This document shows positions 44,202 to 54,991 of a stretch of 64,000 bases of DNA, piece by piece. The first letter of the stretch is position 1, and every line of letters begins with the position of its first letter. The position numbers and the translations under genes were made by a program. Source of the stretch: Novosphingobium decolorationis (lineage in GTDB: Bacteria > Pseudomonadota > Alphaproteobacteria > Sphingomonadales > Sphingomonadaceae); NCBI RefSeq assembly GCF_018417475.1, contig NZ_CP054856.1, positions 434,001 to 498,000 on the forward strand. The letters run 5' to 3'. The notes beneath the pieces are model-generated. The model made no database searches. It was not told the DNA's origin and was given only the letters and a program-made list of their open reading frames with translations.

Positions 44202-46418
44202 TCATTCGGCGGCCTCCTGCTTGCGCTGGCGCAGCAGCGGGTCCGCTGCGAAGCGCATTGTCACCACGGTCCCGCCGCCTTCCGCGGGGGTAAAGGTCAT
44301 GTCACCGCCATGTTCCTCGACGATCTTGTTGACGATCGCGAGGCCAAGGCCAGTGCCCTTTTCACGAGTGGTGACGTAAGGTTCGATGATCCGTTCACGC
44401 GCCTGGGAAAGGCCGATGCCGTTGTCAGCGATGCGCACCTGGATGCAGTCCTCGCTGGCGGTGATGTCCACCGCGATCCGCCCCTTGTAGTCCTCCCCGG
44501 CATCCCGCGCCTTGGTCTCGGTGGCCTCGACCGCGTTCTTGAGGACGTTGGTCATGGCCTGGCCGAACTGGTGGCGGTCGCAATCGATGGTGCCGATCTC
44601 GTCTCCGGCCGCGAAAGTGAAATCCACATCGGGACGGGCGACTTCCTGAAGGAACAGGGCCTGGCGGGTGAGCGCCACGGGGTCTTCTGCACGGAACACG
44701 GGCTTGGGCAGCCGGGCGAACGAGGAGAACTCGTCGACCATGCGGCGCAGGTCCCCGACCTGCCGGATGATCGTGGCGGTGAGGTCCTCGAAAAGCTCCG
44801 GGTTGTCGGTGATCTGCTTGCGGTAGCGACGGCTGAGACGCTCGGTCGCCAGCTGGATCGGCGTGAGCGGGTTCTTGATCTCGTGCGCAATACGGCGCGC
44901 GACGTCCGACCAGGCCGCGGTACGCTGGTCGACCAGCTGGCGGGTGATGTCCTCGAAAGTGATGACGTGGCCGGTCGCATCGCGGCTCGTCTTCACGGCG
45001 AGGGTCAGGAGTTCGCCACCCCGGCTGTATTGGACGATGCCGCTGCGGTCATCGCTCTCGATCATGGTTGCAATGGCCGGGGCCAGCTCGGCAATCGGCA
45101 TGCCCTCGGGCACGTCGTCCTGGTTGGTGAGCTTGAGCGCGGAGCTGTTCATCAGGAGGATGCAGCCCTTCTCGTCGAGCGAGATGATGCCCGAGGTCAC
45201 CGATTCCAGAACGGCCTCGATGAACAGACGCCGCTCGTGAAGCTGGCGGTTGGCGCCCAGAAGCGCCTGCGTCTGCTTGTCGATCTGCGCGGTCATGCGG
45301 TTGAAGGCGCGGTTGAGAAGGCCGATCTCGTCGGTGCCGGTGCGCCCCTCCAGTTGCAGCGAGTAGTTGCCCGCCCCCACGCGGCGCGCCGCCTCCACCA
45401 GTTCGTAGAGAGGTTGCACCTGCCGGTCTGCAAAGCGCAGCGCGAACCAGACCGAGAGCCCGACCAGCGCCAGAGAACCGACGAACAGCGCGACGTTGAA
45501 CTGCAACTGCATGATCCGCGCACGGCTGGTCAGGACCTCGTAGGCCTGCACGATATTCTCGGCGCGCTGCCCCTGACTGAGGGAAACAAGGTCATTGGTG
45601 CGCGCGACCAGGAGGTAGACACCCGACTGGCGCTCGATCGGTGCGCCCGCAACGATGCGGTTGTTCTTCGATTCCGCGACATAGGGTTCGCCCTTGTCGA
45701 GGCGTTCGAGCATTTCCTTGCTCAGACGGTTGTTCTCGGACTTGTTGTCCGGATCAACGATGATCGGGGTGCGCTGCTCCCCATTGGAGTCGATCTGGAT
45801 GACCGCCGCAACCGACAGATTGCGGAGCAGGACCTGCTCGGCAAGGAAACGCTGGAAAGTCGGACTGACGACAGGATGGCTTTCGAGGGTGACACGCGAA
45901 TCCTGCGCCATCGCCGCAGACTCGTAACCCACGTCACGCACCGTCTGTTCGTAGTAGCCCCGTGCCAGCTTGTTCGCGTTTTCGAGGAGACCGCGCGAGT
46001 TGTCGGAAAACCAGAACTCGACACCCGACTGGAACAGCCACGAGGCGAAGACCACCACCAGCAGCGTCGGAATTGCCGAAATGAGCGAGAAAATGAACAC
46101 CAGACGCACGTGCATCTGCCCGGTGCCGCCGATACTCTCCGCCGCGCGTTGCAGGGCTATGTAGCGCCCGAGAAGCACGATCAGCGCCATCGCGGGCACC
46201 AGCATGCCGACCAGGAGCGTCGCTGTGAGATTGGAGGGAATGGGCCGTGCCGCGTCCCACCCTGAATTGAGGCTGATCCAGGTGATCGAACTCATGACCA
46301 CGAAGGCGACCACGCACAGCGCGGCGATCACCGCGAAGATGTTGGCCCGGCGCGCGGCAATCTGGAAGCGCCTCCACCACCGGGGCCAGTTTCGTCGTGT
46401 CGCGGGTACTGCACTCAT
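44202..46418 (-). CDS. ntrY: sensor histidine kinase NtrY
   Basis: A 738-residue membrane kinase. Three hydrophobic segments lie near the N-terminus (about residues 25-45, 65-90, 105-125) and one near 310-330, enclosing a periplasmic domain; HAMP, PAS and kinase domains follow. [21 protein letters not shown] holds the phosphorylated His, and DNGIGL and GTGLGLAIV the ATP site. ATG 46418 (MSAVPATRRNW) is preferred to an upstream start that adds 15 atypical residues. It phosphorylates NtrX, encoded 73 bases downstream. Confidence 0.95.
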   Translation of the reverse strand: MSAVPATRRNWPRWWRRFQIAARRANIFAVIAALCVVAFVVMSSITWISLNSGWDAARPIPSNLTATLLVGMLVPAMALIVLLGRYIALQRAAESIGGTGQMHVRLVFIFSLISAIPTLLVVVFASWLFQSGVEFWFSDNSRGLLENANKLARGYYEQTVRDVGYESAAMAQDSRVTLESHPVVSPTFQRFLAEQVLLRNLSVAAVIQIDSNGEQRTPIIVDPDNKSENNRLSKEMLERLDKGEPYVAESKNNRIVAGAPIERQSGVYLLVARTNDLVSLSQGQRAENIVQAYEVLTSRARIMQLQFNVALFVGSLALVGLSVWFALRFADRQVQPLYELVEAARRVGAGNYSLQLEGRTGTDEIGLLNRAFNRMTAQIDKQTQALLGANRQLHERRLFIEAVLESVTSGIISLDEKGCILLMNSSALKLTNQDDVPEGMPIAELAPAIATMIESDDRSGIVQYSRGGELLTLAVKTSRDATGHVITFEDITRQLVDQRTAAWSDVARRIAHEIKNPLTPIQLATERLSRRYRKQITDNPELFEDLTATIIRQVGDLRRMVDEFSSFARLPKPVFRAEDPVALTRQALFLQEVARPDVDFTFAAGDEIGTIDCDRHQFGQAMTNVLKNAVEATETKARDAGEDYKGRIAVDITASEDCIQVRIADNGIGLSQARERIIEPYVTTREKGTGLGLAIVNKIVEEHGGDMTFTPAEGGGTVVTMRFAADPLLRQRKQEAAE

Positions 46419-46542
46419 CGTTGCACCTATACAACACCCCTGTTGCGCCAGCGCAAGTTCCAAATCTGCGTCCTGCGTTCGGTTGCAGGCACATATCGGC
46501 GAGACGACGCGGTGTCCGCATCGCCGTCTGCCCGCTCGCGGA

Positions 46543-47963
<1,421 letters not shown>

Positions 47964-47967
<4 letters not shown>

Positions 47968-49088
47968 GATGGCCTCCCTCCCAAGAGTGTCTTTCGTGTT
48001 TCCTTCGCAAGCGGCAAGTGAACGCGAAAGTGGGTAAGCCCCTTCACGTCGTCGCGCTCATGCGTGATACGCCCGTTCATCTCGCGCACCAGCTTGCGCA
48101 CGAGCGGCAGGCCCAGCCCCTGTCCCAATTTCTTGCTGGTAACGAAGGGCTCGAAAATATGCTCGCGCAGGTTCGGCGCCACGCCTTCCCCGTTGTCGGT
48201 CACGCGCAGTTCGACCGGCAGGCGCAGCGGCTTGCCATCCTCGGTGGTGTGCAGCTGCAACCCGCTGGCAAAGCGGGTGCGCACCATGACGCGGGGCACG
48301 GCTTGCGAGAGGCTGGCTTCCATCGCGTTCGACAGCAGGTTGATAATCACCTGCACCAGCGCATCCGCGCTCCCCAGGACCGGGGGCAGAGAGGGGTCGA
48401 ACTCCTCCTGGATCGTGCAGTATTCCGGGTGCTCGGCACGTCCGGCGTGGATCACGTCAATCGCGCGGCGCGCCGCCTCGTGCAGATTGCAGGGAGCCAT
48501 GGCGGGGGCCGTCTGGCGACTGAGGTCCTGCATGCGCCCGATAAGATCGGCGATGCGGTCCACTTCGCTGGTGATGAGATGGGTCAGCGCGTGCCCTTTC
48601 TCGTCGACCTGGCGCGCCAGGAGCTGCGCCGCCCCGCGGATCCCGGCAAGCGGGTTCTTGATCTCGTGCGCCATGATCTCGGGCCCGCGCAGCGCAGCGG
48701 CATCAAAACCGCCCGAATCGTCGCCCAGAGCCTCGGCGGTCGTGTGATCGTGGATCGTCAGCACCTGCCAGCGCGGATGATCGGCAACCGGCGCGACGTT
48801 GAGGTCGATCCGGCGCATGCCCATGCCCTTGACCTGCACCGCCAGTTCGCGCGCCGAGACCGGTGTCTCATAGTCGTCCAGGCGATCGAGTACTCGCGGG
48901 CTTGTCACATCGACAAGCTCGCGCAGGCCAACCCCCACCAGGCGCCGCAGCGACTGGCCGAAGAACTGCTCCGCGGCCGGATTGACCGAGGCGATGCGCA
49001 GGCCCGGCTCGAGCAGCACGACCGCCTGCGGAAGGCTGGCCAGAACGCGGTCGGCTTCGGGCAAGGTGATGCCCGCCGCCTCGCTCAT
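47964..49088 (-). CDS. ntrB: nitrogen regulation histidine kinase NtrB
   Basis: A 374-residue soluble kinase with an N-terminal PAS domain ([22 protein letters not shown]), the phospho-acceptor segment [19 protein letters not shown] and a C-terminal ATPase domain ([24 protein letters not shown]). It is governed by PII protein and phosphorylates NtrC. The start overlaps the dusB stop by 4 bases and its stop overlaps ntrC, giving one coupled dusB-ntrB-ntrC transcript. Confidence 0.95.
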
Positions 49089-50113
49089 GCGGCCTGCGCC
49101 TCACGATACGGGGCGTAGAATTCGGCCAGCGCGCGCAGCACTTCGTCGGGATCGTCGATGAAGTTCGCGCGGTTGCGGAACTCGGCCGAGCCCTTGATGC
49201 CCTTCACGTACCAACCCAGGTGCTTGCGGGCCATCTTGACGCCGGTGTCGCGCCCGTAGTGCTCCAGCATCGCTTCGTAGTGTTCGCGGATGATCGCGTA
49301 CTGCGCGCCGAAATCGGGCTCTGCAGCGACCTCCTGGCCGCGCCACCACTGCATGATCTGCGAGAGGATCCAGGGCTTGCCGTAAGCGCCGCGCCCGACC
49401 ATCACGCCGTCCGCGCCCGACTGCTCCAGAGCGTTCGCCGCATCCTCGATACCGCAGATGTCGCCATTGACGATGACGGGGATCGAGACCGCATCCTTGA
49501 CCTTGCGCACGAAGCTCCAGTCCGCGCTGCCCTTGTACATCTGGTTGCGGGTGCGGCCGTGGACAGTGATCATGCGCGCGCCCAGATCCTCGGCAATACG
49601 CGCAAGTTCGGGCGCGTTGAGGCTGTCGTGGCACCAGCCCATGCGCATCTTGACCGTCACCGGGACCTTGACCGCCTTGACCGTCGCCTCGATCAGGCGG
49701 GTCGCGAGCGGCACGTCGCGCATCAGCGCCGAACCGGCATCGCCGTTGACGACCTTGCGCACCGGGCAGCCCATGTTGATGTCGATGATCGCCGCGCCGC
49801 GATCCTCGACCAGCCTGGCGGCCTCGCCCATCTGCGCGGGCTCGCAGCCGACGAGCTGCATCGCGACCGGATCCTCGCACGGATCCCACATTGCCTTCTG
49901 CACCGAGACGCGCGTCTCGCGAATCGCAGCCGGGCTGGCAATCATCTCGGTCACGTTGAGACCGGAGCCGAAGCTGCGCACCATCTTGCGGAACGGAAGG
50001 TCGGAAACCCCCGTCATTGGCGCGAGCACGACGGGACAGTCGATCCGCACGGGACCGATGTCGATGGGCTTGAGCGCGGGCGCGGCCGGCAGGTGAGTGT
50101 CGTCTCGAGTCAT
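49085..50113 (-). CDS. dusB: tRNA-dihydrouridine synthase DusB (NifR3 family)
   Basis: A 342-residue FMN enzyme with [13 protein letters not shown] at the N-terminus, [20 protein letters not shown] with the catalytic cysteine, and [20 protein letters not shown] and NGDICG further on. It reduces uridines in the tRNA D-loop. The nifR3-ntrB-ntrC order is standard in alphaproteobacteria. Confidence 0.95.
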   Translation of the reverse strand: MTRDDTHLPAAPALKPIDIGPVRIDCPVVLAPMTGVSDLPFRKMVRSFGSGLNVTEMIASPAAIRETRVSVQKAMWDPCEDPVAMQLVGCEPAQMGEAARLVEDRGAAIIDINMGCPVRKVVNGDAGSALMRDVPLATRLIEATVKAVKVPVTVKMRMGWCHDSLNAPELARIAEDLGARMITVHGRTRNQMYKGSADWSFVRKVKDAVSIPVIVNGDICGIEDAANALEQSGADGVMVGRGAYGKPWILSQIMQWWRGQEVAAEPDFGAQYAIIREHYEAMLEHYGRDTGVKMARKHLGWYVKGIKGSAEFRNRANFIDDPDEVLRALAEFYAPYREAQAA

Positions 50114-50194
50114 ATCTTGTGCAGTACTGCCTAAAAAACAGGCAGGCGCATAGTGGATTGCCCTCGCCGCAGCAAGCGATTACCCGCAATCGCG

Positions 50195-51379
50195 ATGACG
50201 CAGAGCACTTCGACTCCCCCCCGCGCCATATCCGACACACCCAGAGCCGCCGCCGTCGTGGTGGCTGCGGGCAAGGGTTTGCGCGCTGGACAGCCCCTCC
50301 CCAAACAGTTTGCGAACTGGCGCGGCAAGCCGGTCCTGCGCCATTCGGTGGAGGCCCTCGCCGCCGCTGGAATCGCTCCGATTTGCGTCGTGATCCCCGA
50401 AAACGCGGGGCCCGTGGCGCGCGAGGCGCTTTCCGGAATCGCCGGGGTGATATTTACAGCGGGCGGCGAAACCCGGCAAGAATCGGTGCGTCTTGGCCTT
50501 GAAATCCTGGCCGGTTCGCAGCCCGAGCATGTCCTGATCCACGATGCCGCGCGGCCGATCCTGCCCCAGGCGGTAATCGCACGGCTTCTCACCGCACTGG
50601 AGCACCACAAGGGCGCAATCCCGGCCCTCCCGGTGGTCGACAGCCTTGCCCACAGTGAGCCGGGCGCGCATGGGGCGCGTATGGGCGCAAGCGCGCGGCG
50701 CGAGGACCTGCGGCGGATCCAGACCCCGCAAGCCTTCCGATTCACCGAAATCCTCAACGCCCACCGCGCCTGGGAAGGTCCCGCCAGCGCCGGAGACGAC
50801 GCCCAGGTCGCCCAGGCCTGGGGCTGCGACATTGCCCTCGTCGAAGGAGACGAAGCCCTGCACAAGTTGACCTACAGCCACGACTTCACCCCCGCCGCGC
50901 CGCCCATGCGCGTGGGCACCGGGTTCGACGTCCACCAGCTGGAAGAAGGCGAAGACCTGTGGCTGTGCGGCGTCAAGATCGAGCATACCCACGGCCTGGC
51001 GGGCCACAGCGACGCCGACGTGGCCATCCATGCGCTCGTCGATGCACTGCTCGGCGCGATTGCGGCCGGCGATATCGGGCAGCACTTTCCGCCCAGCGAC
51101 GCGCGCTGGAAGGGGGCCTCCTCGGACCGCTTTCTCGCCCACGCCGCCTCGCTCGTGGCGCAAGCGGGCTACGCGCTGGGCAATGCGGACGTGACAATCA
51201 TCTGCGAGGCGCCCAAGATCGGCCCCCACCGCGACGCGATGCGCGCGCGTCTGGCCGAAATTCTGGGCGTCGACCTGCAACTTGTCAGCGTCAAGGCAAC
51301 CACCAGCGAGAAGCTGGGCTTTACCGGGCGCCGCGAAGGCATTGCCGCCCAGGCCGCCGTCAGCCTCGTGCGGATCTGA
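50195..51379 (+). CDS. ispDF: bifunctional IspD/IspF isoprenoid enzyme
   Basis: A 394-residue fusion. The N-terminal IspD part ([33 protein letters not shown]) is the MEP cytidylyltransferase. The C-terminal IspF part ([54 protein letters not shown]) is the cyclodiphosphate synthase. It catalyses two steps of the MEP pathway. ATG 50195 begins MTQSTSTPP; an upstream GTG at 50153 is less likely. Divergent from dusB. Confidence 0.95.
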   Translation: MTQSTSTPPRAISDTPRAAAVVVAAGKGLRAGQPLPKQFANWRGKPVLRHSVEALAAAGIAPICVVIPENAGPVAREALSGIAGVIFTAGGETRQESVRLGLEILAGSQPEHVLIHDAARPILPQAVIARLLTALEHHKGAIPALPVVDSLAHSEPGAHGARMGASARREDLRRIQTPQAFRFTEILNAHRAWEGPASAGDDAQVAQAWGCDIALVEGDEALHKLTYSHDFTPAAPPMRVGTGFDVHQLEEGEDLWLCGVKIEHTHGLAGHSDADVAIHALVDALLGAIAAGDIGQHFPPSDARWKGASSDRFLAHAASLVAQAGYALGNADVTIICEAPKIGPHRDAMRARLAEILGVDLQLVSVKATTSEKLGFTGRREGIAAQAAVSLVRI

Positions 51380-51405
51380 CCCAAGGCTTTTCAAGGAGAC
51401 GTCTG

Positions 51406-51999
51406 GTGACTCGATTTGCTTCTCGCCTTCGACAACATGCGCGCCGCGGGCTGGCCGCAGGACTTGCCGCCAGCGTCGCTTTTTGTCCAACGCTCGCCAG
51501 CGCCGCCACGCAGGCCTGCCTGACCCGCAGCGAAGCCCGTTCGGTCCTGACCTACTCGCTCCCCCAGGTGATCGACGGAACGGCGCGGCGCTGCCGCCAG
51601 GCGCTGCCCGCCGACGCCTTCCTGTCCACCCATGGACAGGAAATTGTCCAGCGCTACTCCGGCCCGCGCGAGCAATACTGGCCGCAGGCGCGTTCGGCCT
51701 TCCTCAAGCTCAGCCGCGGACGTGACGAGGGCATGGGGGCCATCGCCGCACAGCTTCCTGACGAAACACTCAAGCCGCTTGTCGACGCCACCGTTTCGGG
51801 CCTCGTCGCGCAGGCCATTCACCTGGAATCGTGCGAGAAGATCGATTTTGCCATCGATTTGCTCTCGCCGCTCCCGCCTCAGAACACCGCGGGCCTCATC
51901 GCGCTCTTCATCGAAGTCGCGGCCCGCTCGGAGACGGTCGCCCGGCAAGGCGCGGCCAACTCCAAGGCGCTCGGCGGCCTGACCATCTGCAAGGACTGA
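51406..51999 (+). CDS. exported hypothetical protein
   Basis: A 197-residue protein with a signal peptide (VTRFASRLRQHARRGLAAGL to TLASA). Two cysteines near the N-terminus of the mature part (ACLTRSE, RRCRQAL) and two further on (SCEKID, TICKD) could form disulfides. I do not recognise the family. Start is GTG with GGAG 8 bases upstream. It lies between ispDF and the cinA-domain gene, on the same strand, one base before the next ATG. Confidence 0.65.
   Translation: MTRFASRLRQHARRGLAAGLAASVAFCPTLASAATQACLTRSEARSVLTYSLPQVIDGTARRCRQALPADAFLSTHGQEIVQRYSGPREQYWPQARSAFLKLSRGRDEGMGAIAAQLPDETLKPLVDATVSGLVAQAIHLESCEKIDFAIDLLSPLPPQNTAGLIALFIEVAARSETVARQGAANSKALGGLTICKD
51619..51642. repeat. palindrome TTCCTGTCC-N6-GGACAGGAA inside the exported-protein gene
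   Basis: Perfect 9-base arms. One of four CCTGTCC-N5/6-GGACAGG palindromes in the window. Here it encodes part of AFLSTHGQE, so it may be a coincidence of coding sequence. Confidence 0.35.
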
Positions 52000-52000
52000 C

Positions 52001-52501
52001 ATGGGTAAACAGCTTCTCATCCCGACCGATCTGTTCGATCTCGCCGAGCGCGTGATCACCGAGAACAAGGCGCTGGGCCGCACCATTGCCGTGGCCGAAA
52101 GCTGCACCGGCGGCCTCGTCTGCGCGGCGCTGACCGAAGTGCCCGGGTCCTCGGCCGTGCTCGAGCGCGGGTTCGTGACCTATTCCAACGAATCGAAGCA
52201 GGAAATGCTCGGCGTCCAGCCTGACCTGATCGAGGCCTTCGGTGCCGTTTCGCCCGCCACCGCCTGGGCCATGGCGCAAGGGGCACTGCGCCAGAGCCGC
52301 GCGGACGTCGCCGTGGCGATCAGCGGCATTGCAGGTCCGGGCGGCGGCACCGAGTTGAAGCCGGTCGGCACGGTCGTTTTCGCCCGCGCCTTTCGCGGTG
52401 ACGAAGAGGTCAACGCCGAACAGCAGCACATCGAAGGCGAGGACCGCGCCGCGATACGCCACCAGGCGGCGCTGAAGGCGCTCAAGCTCCTCCTTCCTTA
52501 A
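52001..52501 (+). CDS. CinA C-terminal domain protein (nicotinamide-nucleotide amidase, PncC-like)
   Basis: A 166-residue stand-alone CinA C-terminal domain with AVAESCTGGLVCAALTEVPG, SNESKQEMLGV and ISGIAGPGGGTELKPVGTV, all conserved in PncC. It deamidates NMN to nicotinic acid mononucleotide in NAD recycling. The ATG follows the previous stop by one base. A strong terminator follows. Confidence 0.92.
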   Translation: MGKQLLIPTDLFDLAERVITENKALGRTIAVAESCTGGLVCAALTEVPGSSAVLERGFVTYSNESKQEMLGVQPDLIEAFGAVSPATAWAMAQGALRQSRADVAVAISGIAGPGGGTELKPVGTVVFARAFRGDEEVNAEQQHIEGEDRAAIRHQAALKALKLLLP

Positions 52502-52543
52502 AAAGACGTTATTTCAGAACCTTGAAAGGCAAAGGTAACAAAA

Positions 52544-52574
52544 GAAAACCCCGCAGGACGCCTGCGGGGTTTTC
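52544..52574. terminator. intrinsic terminator after the CinA-domain gene
   Basis: GAAAACCCCGCAGG, ACG loop, CCTGCGGGGTTTTC, then TTTAG. A perfect 14-base stem with A and T flanks, usable in both directions between the convergent PncC-like and COQ10/RatA-like genes. Confidence 0.92.
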
Positions 52575-52646
52575 TTTAGAAACCACTTTAAGTGCAGCTC
52601 GGACGCCGTGGTTACAAATTGCAACCACGGCAAGCCACCGTACCGG

Positions 52647-53093
52647 TCAGCCTCCGGCAGGTGCGCCGTAAAGCTCGCTGGCGCGCGTCTCGAACGCGGC
52701 CACCATCTTGCGGAAGGCCTTGTCGAAATACTGGCCTGCCAGCTTCTCGAACAGCGCGTTGCGGAATGAGAAGCGCACGTCGAACTCCACATCGCAGCTG
52801 GTCTCGTCGACCGGATGGAAGGTCCAGACGTTGTCGAGGTCCTTCATCGGACCATCGACATAGTGAACGCGGATTTCGCGCGGACGGGTCTTCTCGACGC
52901 GCGACGTGAACTTTTCGCGCAGCGCCTTGAAGCCGACAAGCATGTCGGCAACCATCTCGGTCTCGCTGTCCGAACGGACACGGGTCGCCACCACCCAGGG
53001 CAGGAACTCCTGGTAGCGGCCGACATCGGCCACGAGATCGAACATCTGCTCCGCGCTGTACGGGAGCCGGTAGGTTTCATGAATTCCGGGCAT
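52647..53093 (-). CDS. COQ10/RatA-like START-domain protein
   Basis: A 148-residue SRPBCC-fold protein with YSAEQMFDLVADVGRYQEFLPW at the N-terminus and VDGPMKDLDNVWTF in the middle. Bacterial members are annotated as coenzyme Q-binding COQ10 homologues or as RatA, which blocks 70S association. In alphaproteobacteria it is commonly next to lipA, as here, so a ubiquinone or respiration link is more likely than a toxin role; no antitoxin gene is adjacent. Confidence 0.88.
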   Translation of the reverse strand: MPGIHETYRLPYSAEQMFDLVADVGRYQEFLPWVVATRVRSDSETEMVADMLVGFKALREKFTSRVEKTRPREIRVHYVDGPMKDLDNVWTFHPVDETSCDVEFDVRFSFRNALFEKLAGQYFDKAFRKMVAAFETRASELYGAPAGG

Positions 53094-53135
53094 TTGGGTG
53101 TAACGGGCTTTCCGTGGGCCAGTTCCGTGCCCGCG

Positions 53136-53155
53136 CCTGTCCAGCTCTGGACAGG
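53136..53155. repeat. palindrome CCTGTCC-AGCTCT-GGACAGG between lipA and the COQ10/RatA-like gene
   Basis: The arms extend to 9 bases (CCTGTCCAG/CTGGACAGG) around a 2-base loop. It lies 43 bases upstream of the COQ10/RatA-like ATG and 20 bases past the lipA stop. It could be an intercistronic hairpin or operator. It shares the core seen at 27395, 51619 and 61567. Confidence 0.45.
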
Positions 53156-53174
53156 GACCGCGGGCCGTCGGAGC

Positions 53175-54107
53175 TCAGCGCTTCTTCTGTTCCTTGGCGA
53201 GACGCGCTTCGCGCGCGGCCCGCATCTGCGCAAAATCATCGCCGGCGTGATAGCTCGAGCGCGTCAGCGGCGACGAGGCAACCTGCAGGAAACCCTTGGC
53301 ACGGGCGATCGCGCCGTAGGACTTGAACGCCTGCGGGGTGACGAACTCGGCGACTTCGGCGTGCTTGGGCGTAGGCTGGAGGTACTGGCCCATGGTCAGG
53401 AAGTCGATGTCCGCGCAGCGCATGTCGTCCATGACCTGGTGGACTTCGAGACGGCCTTCGCCCAGGCCCAGCATGATGCCCGACTTGGTGAAGATCGAGG
53501 GATCATGCGCCTTGACCTCTTCGAGCAGCCGCAGCGAGGCGTAGTAGCGCGCGCCGGGGCGGATCGTCGGGTAGAGCCGGGGGACCGTCTCGAGGTTGTG
53601 GTTGAACACGTCGGGACGCGCGGCGGCGATCGCTTCGATGGCGGGACGCATCTTGCCGCGGAAATCGGGGGTCAGGATCTCGATGGTGGTCTTGGGGGTC
53701 GCCGCGCGCAGCGCCTCGATCACCTTGATGAACTGGTTTGCGCCGCCATCGGGAAGATCGTCACGGTCGACCGAGGTGATGACGATGTGCTCAAGGCCCG
53801 TCTTCAGCGCGAGTTCGGCAACATGCTCGGGTTCGGCGGGATCGACGCGTCCCGGCATGCCGGTCTTCACGTTGCAGAACGCACAGGCACGCGTGCACGT
53901 ATCGCCCAGGATCATCACCGTCGCGTGCTTCTTTTCCCAGCATTCCCCGATGTTGGGGCACGCAGCCTCCTCGCACACCGTGTTGAGGCTGAGATCCCGC
54001 ATCAGCTGGCGGGTTTCACCATAACCGCGACTGGTCGGCGCCTTCACGCGGATCCAGTCGGGCTTGCGCTTGCGTTCGGGCTTGGGAGCGGAGGAAAGAT
54101 CGTTCAT
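53175..54107 (-). CDS. lipA: lipoyl synthase LipA
   Basis: A 310-residue radical SAM enzyme. The auxiliary cluster cysteines are in [12 protein letters not shown] and the SAM cluster in CTRACAFC. It inserts two sulfurs into octanoyl groups of pyruvate and 2-oxoglutarate dehydrogenases. ATG 54107 ([18 protein letters not shown]) is preferred to an upstream start at 54149. Followed by the COQ10/RatA-like gene. Confidence 0.96.
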   Translation of the reverse strand: MNDLSSAPKPERKRKPDWIRVKAPTSRGYGETRQLMRDLSLNTVCEEAACPNIGECWEKKHATVMILGDTCTRACAFCNVKTGMPGRVDPAEPEHVAELALKTGLEHIVITSVDRDDLPDGGANQFIKVIEALRAATPKTTIEILTPDFRGKMRPAIEAIAAARPDVFNHNLETVPRLYPTIRPGARYYASLRLLEEVKAHDPSIFTKSGIMLGLGEGRLEVHQVMDDMRCADIDFLTMGQYLQPTPKHAEVAEFVTPQAFKSYGAIARAKGFLQVASSPLTRSSYHAGDDFAQMRAAREARLAKEQKKR

Positions 54108-54261
54108 GGGGCCCAGATAGTCCCTCCCGGCGCCGCTTGCCACCCCCAATATGCACGCTATTGATCGCGCAATCGTGCTTTGTCGCGCACGCGAAACGCA
54201 ACGGAAGAAACTGCGTTATACCTGCCGCAATGGTTTGCCAGATAATCCCAAGGAGTTTTCA

Positions 54262-54915
54262 ATGAGCGAAGCCAAGTCCCCCGTGCTCGAAGATCTCGTG
54301 GAGGGATACCGCCGCTTCCGGTCCTCCGGATGGAGCCAGAACCGTGACCGCTGGGCGCAGCTCAAGGACGGGCAGGAGCCGCAGGTCATGGTAATCTCCT
54401 GCTCCGACAGCCGCGTTGATCCCAGCCAGATCTTTGACGTCGACCCCGGCGAGATCTTCGTCGTCCGCAACGTCGCCGCCCTCGTCCCGCCCTACGAGAC
54501 CACGCCTGGCCACCACGGCGTCTCGGCCGCGCTCGAGTTCGCGGTGCAGGTACTCAAGGTCAAGGAAGTGCTGGTCATGGGCCACGGCATGTGCGGCGGC
54601 TGCAAGGCCGCACTCAGCCAGAGCCTGCGCGGCAATGCGCCGGGCGCGGGCGGCTTCGTCGACGACTGGATCTCGCTTCTCGACGAGGCCCGCGAGAAGG
54701 TCGTTGCCGACCATGGCGACAGTGGCCGCGCCGCCGAGATCGAGATGGAGCACGCCGGCGTGCGCGTCAGCCTCGAGAACCTGATGACCTTCCCCTGGGT
54801 CAAGGAAAAGGTCGCCAGTGGAGAGCTCACCCTGCGCGGTTCGTTCTTCGCCATCTCCGACGGCATCCTGCACCTGATGAACCCGGAAACGAAGGAATTC
54901 GAACCCGCCGCCTGA
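54262..54915 (+). CDS. beta-class carbonic anhydrase
   Basis: A 217-residue zinc enzyme with the ligand set Cys47, Asp49 (ISCSDSRVDP), His108 and Cys111 (GHGMCGGC). It interconverts CO2 and bicarbonate in the cytoplasm. ATG 54262 has a textbook AAGGAG site; the open frame extends further upstream but without support. A perfect 17-base inverted repeat follows the stop. Confidence 0.95.
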   Translation: MSEAKSPVLEDLVEGYRRFRSSGWSQNRDRWAQLKDGQEPQVMVISCSDSRVDPSQIFDVDPGEIFVVRNVAALVPPYETTPGHHGVSAALEFAVQVLKVKEVLVMGHGMCGGCKAALSQSLRGNAPGAGGFVDDWISLLDEAREKVVADHGDSGRAAEIEMEHAGVRVSLENLMTFPWVKEKVASGELTLRGSFFAISDGILHLMNPETKEFEPAA

Positions 54916-54931
54916 TCGGCAGCCCTAATTC

Positions 54932-54969
54932 TGTCGAGCGCGGGACAGTATCCTGTCCCGCGCTCGACA
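54932..54969. terminator. perfect 17-base stem hairpin after carbonic anhydrase
   Basis: TGTCGAGCGCGGGACAG, TATC loop, CTGTCCCGCGCTCGACA. No T-tract follows, so it may be a Rho-independent terminator without a U-run or an RNA-stabilising hairpin. The 3' end of the group II intron lies 23 bases beyond it. Confidence 0.6.
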
Positions 54970-54991
54970 ACCAGCCATTCATATGGCCACA

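Noticed and set aside
52647..53093. Toxin-antitoxin system with RatA
   Set aside because: The gene has a RatA/COQ10 fold, but no antitoxin-like partner is adjacent; the lipA neighbourhood favours the COQ10-type role.
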